DNA from: Ctenosaura bakeri
Taxonomy: Eukaryota; Chordata; Lepidosauria; Squamata; Iguanidae
Assembly (NCBI GenBank): GCA_948474755.1
Contig: CAOLHI010001294.1
Location: 1-64,000 of the forward strand
DNA: 64,000 nucleotides
Reading direction: 5' to 3'
Translations under genes and position numbers: made by a program
In this document: positions 25,101 through 37,100 of the stretch, piece after piece
How the letters are laid out: each line of letters starts with the position of its first letter
Position numbering within the stretch: the first letter of the stretch is position 1
The notes under the pieces: model-generated
What the model was told of the DNA's origin: nothing
Database searches by the model: none
What the model saw: the letters and a program-made list of their open reading frames with translations, nothing else

Positions 25101-28100
25101 TGCCCCAGATTAAGAACCACTAGCCTACAGGCTTCATGTACCTCTGTGACAGGTCCACTGTGTGCCTTGAGATCACTACTGACTTCACCAGGTCCTCACA
25201 CACCCCGAAATATTTCAGTGAAAAATAGTTTTTTTTCAGTCAATAAGCACTCTTAAAGATTGCTTTGAGGTGTTAAAAAGTCTGTTTTGGGCTACCTTGA
25301 AGCAGCCACCCAAGCATGAAAAGGCCTGGAAGTGATGTGATTTTACTTCCTGCCACTCGAAATGGTGACTCTGATGGTGCTCTGCATCTTCAGAAGAATT
25401 GTAAGTTAACTGTCAAAACTCCAGAGCTTTCATATCCCCATAGAGTAAAGCAAGCTACAAGCGTGGAAGTACATGCATTTCTCCCCTCTTAAGGATCCAC
25501 CTCACTTTATGGTTTCAATGATAATCACTTTGGAATAGTGAGTTTCTAAATCTCTCCTCCAGTTAAGTTTGTTAAGTTTAAGATTAGGTAGTTTCTAGTC
25601 TTAGTAGAAGCTGTAATGCTTTGCTTACTTTGGCTGGCCTACCTGCAGAACTGAAGTCTGCTGTCTTGAGATCTTGCCTTTTAAAGAAAAAGAGTACAGA
25701 TCTTCAGACCTGTAGTAACCTTGCATGTTGTCTGTCCATAACCCTCTGCGTGGTAGAAACAGGGTTGGCAAAGAAAAAGGCATGTACATAATACTGTTTT
25801 TCAATAATGTGGGAGTACGTAGAGTCTCTTATTGGTATAGATGACCATAATTATCCATTTTAATCCACCTCTAAAATGTTCTGGGCGGTGTAGAAAGTTC
25901 ATCTCATTTCTTTACCACCAGTGTTATCTTCACAGGCAGGTTATGTCGGGTAGTTTAATTCATGACAAGTTAGGCATGAATTTTGCCTGCAGTCAGCCAG
26001 AAATGATTCCTGTGTTGCTTCTGGGGTGATAAGCAACAAATTTATGGTTTTTTTTTGTAGGATTTGGAACCTGTGCCCTGTGAAGAACTTGGATTGGACT
26101 GTGGTGTGTTCCTCATTGGGGTTTGCTTTTTAAGTTTCATTTTACTCCATTAGATTTGGTTCATTTGGTTTATATCTTGCTTGGAGCCTGTTCCTCAGAG
26201 CTACATTACAGTAGTTTTCCTAAATTCACTCATGGAGTTTGTAATACAATGAACTCAAATTGTTTGGAGGATAACAAGGTGATTCTGTTTTTATGGAATA
26301 CAAGTATACTTGAGTTCATGAAGTAGGTGTGTTCCTGGACATTACTACTTTAACAGAAAATTTGGTACTAGAAGCAGAAATAATATCAAAAAAATGGAAA
26401 TAGGTTTCTACATTACAAAAAGAAGAGCAGTTCATCATGTTTCAGCAGACTTTTTATTCAAAACAGTGTGGTGGGCTTTTGGTATCTCCTAGGGTTTGGT
26501 TCCAGGATCCCCTCCCCCATGGACACGAAATTTGTGGATTCTCAAGTCCCATCATGTGCAGTGATATAGTAAGATTGTGTCCCATATATAAAACGGCAAA
26601 ATCAGTGTTTGCTTTTTGGGATTTTTTTAAAAAAAATTTTTTTTGGGGGGGTATATTTTCAAGCTGTGGTAACTTGAATCTGTGGATACAGAATCCATGG
26701 GTATGGAGGGCGACTGTATGTACATTGAAATGAAACAATTGAGCCAGGTAAGCCTTGCATAAATGAAGATATTGTGAACCTTCTAGGAACTTCTTGAAAG
26801 CTCCTTCCAAACGGCATCCAGGGATGGCTTTTTCTTTACTAGCTTCCACTTTTCTTATGGCTTCCAATTTTGATAGCCAGAACTATGCTTTTCTAACATA
26901 GTGTGGGTGGCTGGTGAGGTAAGCTTATCTGCTTACCCCATTTCTCTCTGTTCTGCTGTTCATGCATGCTCAGGAAAGGAGGCAGCTGCTGTTTACCTTA
27001 CATGTTTTAGGTGTGCATACATGGCTACAATAGAATTGGCTAGAGCAGTGATTCCCAAATTTTGGTGTTTTTTTACTTTAACTCCCAGAAGCCCTAGCCA
27101 ACTTGTCAAGTAGTCTGGAATTGTGGGAGCTGAAGTCCAGAACATCTTGGGTATCAAAGTTTGGGAACCACTGGGCTAGAGTAAAATCCCATTCTTAGAA
27201 TCATAAAATCCTAGAGTTGGAAAAGACCCTAAGGGCTGTCCAGTCCATCCTCTTGCCATGCTGGAATATACAGTGAAAGCACTCTTGACAGATGGCCATC
27301 CAGCCTCTGTTTAAAAATTTGAAAAGGTGACTCCACCAGCTCTGATTTTATTGCATTGTTTACTGAAGACACACTGCTGGAACCTGATTCACTAGCCTTC
27401 CTTCACCATCCTTTCAGTGTCAAATGCTGCTTTGAAAACTTCAGATAGACAGAGGACAATGAGGCAATGAGGGATCTGGGTGGGCATTTAAAAGAGACTT
27501 TTGTAAAAAGGAACTTCTTTTTCAACAGTTTTATTAACTGAGGTAGGCAAGTATGTATGCCAGTACTCAGCCCAAAGGGCTGCCAGAACAACTTAATTGC
27601 AGCCAGCACAGGCGAGCACCTTTCTGCACAACTAACTTCTAAAGAAACAGGTCAGAAAAGGAATAGGAGGGGGGAAGAAAGCAATGGGTGTTTCAGCAGC
27701 AGTGGTGAAATGGCTTGGCTTCTGTCTCATCTGCTGAAACGACTGCTCCTTGATCCAGACATCCCAGTCACCCAGAGCCTTATACTTGTCTTAGTTGTAG
27801 GTGGGATGTGAGTTCATGCTATTCTCTTCTGGAGGACTGTTGTTATTTACCATGAAGTGAGCTGCTTCTTGGGACACTGTTGGCATTAGGGGGCTTCATT
27901 GGCCTCCCAAAAGGAACTTGAAGGGTTGCAACCTTGCCACTGCATTCCTTCACAATGCAAATTTTCAAAATTGCCTCACAAAACAATTTTCAGTTACTTC
28001 CTCCTTGATTCCCTTGAAGTTATGGGGGTAATGTCACCATGTTTTTGACTCTACATACCATTTTGGGATGGGGAAAACCAATAGAGGCCTTTTTTTCCCC

Positions 28101-31100
28101 CCGACAGGAAGTAACCTGAAGTTTACTCCTAGGTCACTTCCTGCTTGGGGGAAAAAATAGCTCTCCCTGGGTGTGAAACAGCTGATGGCTCCCAAAAATG
28201 TAACAGAATTGTCATTCTCACCCTCTATGGGGCATTTTGTTGTATCTGGGAAACCACAGACACAGTTGTGTGTGGCTGTATTTTCCTCACTTGGACCCCA
28301 CATATGCCAAACCTCCTCCCTTGTACACCTGAAAAAGAAGATGAAGTTATCCCCGAACTGTAGACTTCTGATGGGAATGATATATGCTCCACTAGTGTTA
28401 TTGCTGGACATTACTAGCAGTACCAGGAACACTGGTTTGCATTGAAATACCCCCACAACCCTCAGATCTACTTGTGGTACCTGGGAGACCAGAAAATGAC
28501 AAGACCCCCCCCCCACAGAGATTTAGGTTGTTGTGTGCCTTCAAGTTATTTCCGACTTACAGCAACTCTAAGGCAAAGTTAGCACAGGATTTTCTGGGGA
28601 TTGAGTGTGATGCACCCAAGGTCACCCAGTGGGTTCACAAAGCCAAGTGGGAAATCAAACCCTGGTCTCCAGGATCATAGTCCAATGCTCAAATCACTAT
28701 ACCACGCTGCCTGTCAGGGATTTGGAATCATGTTATTTTTGTGTTGGGAGCAGAAATTCTGTTGTTGTTTCTGTTGTTATTTAGAATAAAAGAAGAAATA
28801 ACATAAAACATCTACAAACAAATCAAAAAAGAAAAGAAAACTTAAATACAAACTAGACATACTAAACTAAACAACTAAACTACCCAACACCTAATTAAAA
28901 AGGAGGTTCCCACCCCTGTAGCAACCAGCATAAAACAATCGAATAGTAATCCTAAACACAGTACCTTAAAATAATTTACTTTTAATATTTACTGTTTAAT
29001 ATTTTAGCATTTCATCTAAAATAGTACTGTAGTGAGAGTATTAGTAATAATAAATTATTAGTAGTGATATCCAAATTTTTTTGTCACTTCTGTTCTAAAT
29101 TGTTGTTAATAACATAATTATACATTGTATAGTATTATACATTTTCCATAGAATTTTAAACTAGTCTCTTAGTATAACCTAGTAAAATCAATTATCTTGA
29201 ATCCGACATAGTATCTCAAATTTTTTGATTTGATTTAATTTAATCTAATTTTTTAATTTTAGATAGGAACTATTTTTCTTGGTTGTTGTCATAGTTCCTC
29301 AGGATAGATGTCATTAAATAGTTTTAAAACACTATCTAATATTCATAGTAATTTTTGTTGCATTAATACAACTGATATCTATGAAAAAATCAGAAATAAC
29401 ACCACTTTGACATCTTCTATCTTAATCTTCTCATGGATTGTAACATTTTCCCTTACTTAGCAAAACATATCATAAATCATAATCATCAATCATAATCATA
29501 AATCATATACCATCATTTCATCTGACATAGTTCATAATATTCCAGAATATATAGCTAAATAAAGAGTCAAAAGCCAATTTATCCTATCTGAACACCATTA
29601 ACAATTATTAACCTTTGTGATTACCTTTTAAACTGAAATAATTCCATTTGGACAGATGCAAAAAAATCACTCTGTAACCAGATCTGCATTAGATAGTGCC
29701 TTAAATCCTTATAGTTAGAGATCTCAGTTTGAAAATTGTATGGTTCACAGACTAATTCACCATTTTGCCCCTTACAAAGTCATCTTGTCCTCCGCAAAGT
29801 ATCTTGTAATATTAAATTAATTCTTCAGCATTATCATTCCTCTAACACTCTGAGGTTTGTTAGTTAAAAACATTAAACTATCATATCCAATATTCTTCAA
29901 CAAATCCTTTTCTGGTGAAATCACATCCTGTGGTGTTTTTTCCATACTGTCAAATCTTTTTGCCTCATTGTGTCCAAGCTTGGAGAACTATTCTGTGTCA
30001 CAACTCCCTCTCTATCTTCCTTATTTTGAAACACAGGGAAATCCTCACACGGTTCATCTGACAGTTGAGTTTCCATTTCATCAGAAGCTTTCATGGTGAC
30101 AACTGTTCTGTAGACTTGTCAAGTTTCTTAATAATCAGTGCCAGAGATTCTCTGAACTCAAACCAAAAGTCTAAGAAGAACTTTGGTATTTTCTCAATAG
30201 TGTCCTAGCGATTTTCATCTGGAGGGAATCCAGGATACATGATCCATGGTTAAGACCTCACCTTTGACAGTGAGCACTAAATCATGTCTTTAGCACCTTT
30301 CGCCATGATCAGCAGCCCATAAGCAGGAATTCTTGTGTGTTGATACAGTTTCTCATTGAGAATGTGGCCTCCTGGGAATATTGTTCACATCTTTATCTGA
30401 AGTGTGGAATGCTTTATCTCCTAGCTGTTGTTGGATTGTAACTCCTATTTGCCTTGGCTAGTGTAGGCAATGGAGTGGGATGCTAGGCATTGCAGTTCAA
30501 CAACATTTGGAGGACCACTCATTTCCCAGCCCCTTCTTCTGTGGTAGAAACTAAGGAAGGAAAGAATATTAGAAAATATTTAAAAAATGCGAGTTTCATT
30601 GAGTGTTGAGGAACACTGATGAGAAGAATCCTGGAATGACAATCTTTGCAATTTAGCACTTATTCTGTGCACAATTCGCACTGGGTTGTTTTGCACAGGA
30701 AACAGCATTTTCTGTGCAGGAATTATATATTTCTGCACAGAAATACTATTTCCTACATAGAAGATGCTGCTTTCAGTGCAAAACAACCACACACAAATAG
30801 TCTTCCAAAACTGTGTAGTTTTTGAAAACTTTCCGACACAGGGAAGAAATTAGGCGAAATTACTCATTGCTGCCTTTGAGAAGAAACTTAGGGAAGAATT
30901 ACATCCCTGTTAGAAACAAGCTGGAGCTGCAACAAAATGTCCTTTCACTTGCTAAATACATCTCCTGTTCTGAAGTTTCAGCTAGTTACAGTTTCCCTTG
31001 TTTCTCTTTTCCAGTTCATGCGCAGCTGCCTGAGGATGTTGAGCATGCTTGATCCTCATGAGACTGTGGATTTTTTGTCCCCTCAGATCAAGAATGGGCA

Positions 31101-34100
31101 TAGTGCACCCTTGGAATACACCTTTGTGGCCTCTAAAATCCCACTACTTCCCAAAGCCCCCCAACCTTAGAACCATCCTGATATTTTTACTTTCAAACCA
31201 CACAGCCCTAAAGATATGTGAAAACCCATGAAAATGCCCGCACACCCCCATACACACACTAAAACCCCTGTACTACTCAGAAATATCTCCATTTTCCTCT
31301 GCAATCCTTTTTAAAATGACAATAGGAAATAATACAGTTATTTCCTGTCACCATTTTGAGAGGGACTTCAAAGGAATACAAAGAGTTTGCTATGGCTGGA
31401 GTGCAGGTGTTACCCTGTTTACTGGGGGCCCCATGAGGGACACCTAAATGCACTCAAATTAAACAAGTTGGGGAAATTAGTCAAAGAGCGCAAGCTAGCA
31501 ATGTGAGAGGCAGGGCAACACAGCAGACTCTTTTACCCAATGTCTACGGGGTCAGGCCAAGCCAAGAAGCAAACCAGAGTTTAAGAATAATTGTGATCTT
31601 TATTAAAATACAGACAAACAGTATATGCAGCACATTCACACAAATAACTATAGAAAATAAATGTTGGAGTGGGATAGAGGGAGTTTTCAAGAGAGATTGT
31701 TGGTTTGGACAATACTACACCTTTCCTGAAGCCTGGGTAGTCTGAAGATTGTGTTCATAGATATGGAGTCTCTGTACATGGGACTGTGGGGAAGGCTCAC
31801 CAAGCAAAGCTGCAGCAAGATGGGATGGATGTTCAGAGCGATCCGTAGAAGCTCTCAAAGTCAGGGGTTTTTATAGGGAAAATATGTCCATAGGCTAGTC
31901 CGTACTTAGGGAAAAACAATGAGTTTAGGGCTGGAGACAAAGCCTCCAAAAGGTCAGAATTGCACGATTGAGTTAGGTCCAAATTGACAATAGAGTAGCC
32001 AGTATGCAGGTGCGCAGTGCTTGACATTTGAGTATCCAGCTTGTCAAGTTGCCTGCTTGGGACAGGGAGTTCTTTGTAAGCAGCGTGCATATATAATAGG
32101 GTACTTGCCTTTGAGGTCTCCTAAAATGGCAAGACAGTTATTTCTGGCTTGCCTGTATTGTTTGGAATATTGCAGCAATTAGGGGCCAAGCCTGACTGCG
32201 GGCTTGTCCGGTGGACCTCGCAGACACGTGGAGAGGGATGCTAGAGGAAAGCCAAATTATTGATATCAAAATGATATCTGACATCCCACAAGTCCGGGCT
32301 AGAAAACGGCAGTAACACAGGGCACATTTGTGTTGTGGCGTAGGGGGGGTTGACACCTGATCCCTATGCAGTTTCCAACTCCTGCCTTAGATAAGGTTGC
32401 CAGATTGAGACCTAATGACTGGGTAGAAGAGGGAATTTTAGCAGGCATTGCTTCTTACTTGGCTGTGTGATGAGCAAGACAATGGTGCCCCTCACAAAAA
32501 CCTTGCTGGTTGCCACCTTGTTCTTACAGATGCTGTCCTAAAAACTGGAACCCAGAACCTTCCCCCTTTAGAGCACAAGGTCCATTATGCTGTTCCCGTG
32601 GAAATGAGGTAAGTGAAAAACAACTTGGAAACGATGGGTTGCAAGTAATGTTGCTACATATAAGAAGTTACTTTTGCATTGTAAGGAGCCCACGAGGAAG
32701 CTGTGTTTCAAAAGTAACATGAGGAGGGGGAAGAATTACTATACTGCTGTCTTGAGTAACAGTTTGTATTAATTTAGGGGGAGGGAGGCCTGTTTTTATT
32801 TTCTCAGGTTGGAGGTGGTAGCTGCCTTCCCAGCCTCTCTGTAGCATTCTGCCCCTCCACCCTTTTATACACCTCTGTTTTCCCCCTTTTTAAACCTACT
32901 AGCTTAGTGGAAAAGGACTAAAGACTGTCTGGTCTTATTCAGAAGGATTTGATAATTTGTGGTAGTGTGTTTCTATCAAAAATAGAACTGAAGAAGAGTA
33001 CTCTGCTGAGTCAGAAATTATTAAAATAGAATGCAATTTTTATTAAAACAACAAACATGGAAAAGGTATTGCATACTATAATTATATACATGCAAAATAG
33101 TAATTCCAAAAATGTCTAGCCAGATTCTTCAGCTCAACTCAGTATTCAGGTACAAAGCTTTCATACCCACTCAGACTGTTGGCTTCCCCTGTTCAAAGTC
33201 CTAATCCCTAAGTCAGGGCCTCACTTTCTGATCCACTCTGAAGTGATTTGATCTCTGCCTCTAAGAAAGCCACCCTCTTATCGATCAAAACCCTCCCTCC
33301 TTCTCTCCCTGAAGGATTTCCCCCTAAAATCCAAGTCCATCCCCTAATATAGAAATAATAGAAAGCTCAGCCCTTCCAATGCACCAGTGGGCTGTGTTCT
33401 TCTCCTACCCAGAGCCCCTTGGTTCTCTGGCAACCTGTTGCTAAGGCTGGCCTGCTTCTCAGCTTAATCGCACCTTTCAAGCTCCGTCAGATTAGGTTTA
33501 AACTTTATTTTGAGATATATATTTTTTAGCCATTTTGATGGCATTTTTTAATGCGTTCTGTTGTCTCGGTGTTGTCTTCACTCTCACCACCTAAGAAAAA
33601 AGAGAATAAAAAGATAAACTGATTGAAGATTTTTTGACAGACTGGAAACCATTTATGGACTTCTTTGTTGTAGCTTATTTAGGTGGATCTGTTTTGTTTT
33701 GTTTTTTAATTTTGCTTTTCTCATAACAGCTTGAGGAGAATCAGAATCCTTTTGTGTTTTTGTATGTTGTTGTTTGCAGTCATTCTGTCTACATTTACGA
33801 ATTTGACCTTCAGAAATTTGATTATTCACAGGTTAACTTGCTGCTGTCTGTGCTTCCCATGTGCACTTATGGGTGTAAGCAGCCAGGGGAGCAGGCGGAG
33901 AGTAGACGAGCAAGGGTATTCCCTTGCTCACTCACTCAAACGGATGGTGAGGGACAATGGGTGGGACTGGGGGGGAGGGAAGGTGTGCACATGTGTTCCT
34001 TTGCACTTGGGCAAGGGACAAGGGGATGAGATGAGGGAGCAGGAAAAGCAAGAGTGTATGTATTCCCTGGCTTGCCCACTCAGATGGGTGGGGGAGAAGA

Positions 34101-37100
34101 TATTTACCTTTTTCTACCTTTCCTATACTGTTGGCACCAAGCCAAGTGAGACTTGAACCCACACTCAGAAGATGGTTAGGAGTTCCAGCAACATGAGTAG
34201 GACTTGAACCCAAGCAAACTGTCGCCTGGGTGACTCTGGTGGGACTTGAACCTGCAGTAAATGGTCACCCTTGAATAAAAAATAAAAATGAGGGGGAAAA
34301 ACTGCGTGTGGACAAACCCAGAACATTAGGTCCACACAGATCACCCCGAGTAGTCCACGCGATTGCAGGTAAAATTGAGCCAGCCTGGAAAGATTCCCAA
34401 CTTTGGCCAAAGGGACTTCCCCTCCCCACTCAGCAAGAAGCTAGTCAAAGACGTCTTACATGAGCAAGGAAAGAAAGACACTTTATTGAAGAAAGGAGAG
34501 TTTTTTTATAAGTTGGGGAACAGTGATCTCTTAGAACATACAGCGCATGTGCATGAATATTAAGAGTAGTTGCTTTCCCAGAACTAGAATTCTGATACGT
34601 GGTTGATAATAGAGTAACTTCTGGTTGACAATGAACAATGAACCCTGTATCACACATGCATTTGCTCAGCAGTGCGGTGTAAGAAATATTGTTACAGTAA
34701 GCTTTGGGAACCCAGGCAGATAACCTAGGAATTTGCCAAGTAGTGTCAGCATAATTTTAAGTAGGGCAAGGGATTAACAACCAGAACCACCTTTAAAGTT
34801 GACTAGAATTCAAAATGGAGGACTTTAGTTAAGCAAATACAAAAAGAGAGTTTCTTTAGCTTAGACATTTAAGCAAGCCGTACCCTCTGTGAATTAAACT
34901 GTCCAGGGCATTGAATCTTCTAATAGCCCTGCAGAGTAGATCAGGGAAAAAGATGAGTAACAGTGTCCATTTTGTCTGTACTCTTTTACTGCTAACAATA
35001 CTATTTGGATTTTTTTTCTCCACTCATTTACAGAGGTGAAAATTCAGCATTTTTGATTGGAAAAAATGGACAAATGGCCCCAAATAGCACATAAAATCTC
35101 TCAGGGGCAGCAGTGGAGGTGAACATTCAGTATTTTTGAGTGAGAAAATTTGAGAAAGTGAGAAATCCCCTGAATAGCACAGAAAGTGCCTCAAGAGGAG
35201 CTATGGAATCAAAATTCATCATTTTTGATTGAGAAAATTTGAGAAATTTGGGGGGGGGATCTGAATAGCACAGAAAATGCTTCGGGGAGGAGCTAGGAAG
35301 GTGACAATTATCTCTACTCCCTCTGTAAATGGCCTGCCCCTAGCTCTCAAGCATTGCAGTGATGAATTCCTTTTAAGCAATGTAATAAGTAACAGAAGTA
35401 AGTTAGTTTTTATAAGTAAAATTCCAGGCCCTGGAGAGAAATACAAAGTGGAGGTCTCATCATAGGAGAGAGGAAAGGGCAGTGCACTGCCTGTTTCCCC
35501 TCAACATCAAGGAGTTGGGGTCTTGTGTGAGTGCAGCAAATCTCACAAATAGAATAGTCCATGGTAGAGTTTCTCCAGTTGTTGTGTGTGTCACGTTAAC
35601 TGTGTGATGTTTGTTTATCTCGCAGTTTCCTGTGAAAAAAGACACAGTCAAAACTTGGGATAGGTGGTGGCTCCCACATTAGCAGGGGAGGGCAGTGGAT
35701 ATGCTCTGGGTTTTATCCAGAACTCTAAAGGAGCTCTCACAAGTGTGGAATGTATTCTGAGGATCTGGTTCTACCCAAATCCATTGAAAGCAGGGCTTGG
35801 CAGCTGTGGGAAGACGGTGGGGGGTGGCTATAGCTTCCTAGGACATCTTTGAAGGGCCACCACCAACCCACTGCACCCTCTAAATACCATCAGATGTCCT
35901 CTGAGGAGACATTTTCATCATGTTTTTTTAGCCTCCCTGGACCATTATAGGCCTAGGAGGGGCTTTTTTTTAGCATCAGAAGTCACTGGTTTTTTTTTAA
36001 TGAAGGCCTTTCCTAGGCCTAAATTGGCTTGGGAGTCAAATTTGGCACAAAAAAAAAAAAGCCCCTAGAGGGCATTTGGGAACAATTTGGGTTGTTTTTT
36101 TTTTAACTGCTGAGGGTCTATAAAAATGACCCTGGGGGGAGTCTTACATGGCGCATGGGGTACACTTTGCCTACCACCAATCTAAAAATTTTTCTGTAAA
36201 ATCCAGGTCAGATTCATTGTGCTGCTGAAATGTTACAGTTCAATAAAATCAATTGATAAAAATGATTGAATAGTGATAAAACAATAAAGCAGTCCATTCT
36301 TTTTAAAAAGCAGTTGCCATATGTATAAGTTAACCTCAAGTATATGTCAAAGAGAGGTTTTGGGACCCAAATTATGGATTTTGATATGACCCACGGATAA
36401 GTCAAGGGTCATTCCTCAGAGACACAAACTGCCAGTGCCGCCTCAGAGACACAAACTGCTGCTGGCCTCTGCCACCACCGTTTTCCCATACAGGCATTCA
36501 GAAAGGCCTTTTGCCGCTTTACTCAGAGAAGGGGATGATTAAAAAAAAAAAAAGTTACGGGTAAGTTTAAAAAAAGGAATGATCTCCTTCTCTGAGTAGA
36601 GTGGTGAAAGGTGTGAGCTTAGTCCATCCTGGTAGAACCTGAAAGAAGCACTAATTTCCTCTGCTCTCTCTCTGCTCCACTAGGGCAAGTGCCATTTTCT
36701 TACCCAGGCATCCAAACAGGGTAGAAGCAGAGCCGCAGTGGAAAGAATAGAGGGGATCAGTGCTTCTCTTATGTTCTCATACGATGGACAAAGCTTTCAC
36801 CTTTCAGCACTCAGAGAAGAGGAGGGTTCCTTTTCCAGTAACAGTTAAGGTATTGTACATAAATTTGACCGGTTGCTAAATTAATCCAGATTTTTCCAGT
36901 TGATTTTTTGAGTAAAATTTTCTAGACTTATACATGAGTATATACATTAATTAAAAAACAGGTGTAACCAGCAATGCTGAAAACCAACAAAAAAACCAAG
37001 AAAATGTTTGGGCAGCAAAATAAGTTTTGAGTCGACATTGGAAATGTCCCACACTGGAACTAACCAATCCCCAGTGAAGGTTTAGCAGCCTCCTATAGAG

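Larger units (their letters stand above)
26960..27550 (+). repeat. Unclassified dispersed repeat carrying two insertions
   Basis: Second copy of the family at 19010-19310. It is interrupted by a hAT MITE (27046-27173) and a CR1 tail (about 27195-27345) at points where the other copy is continuous. Confidence 0.65.

Noticed and set aside
31015..31051. Possible extra TDRD10 exon after ttttccag
   Set aside because: In the required phase it reads VHAQLPEDVEHA and then a stop, while exon 5 joins exon 6 directly in an open frame.
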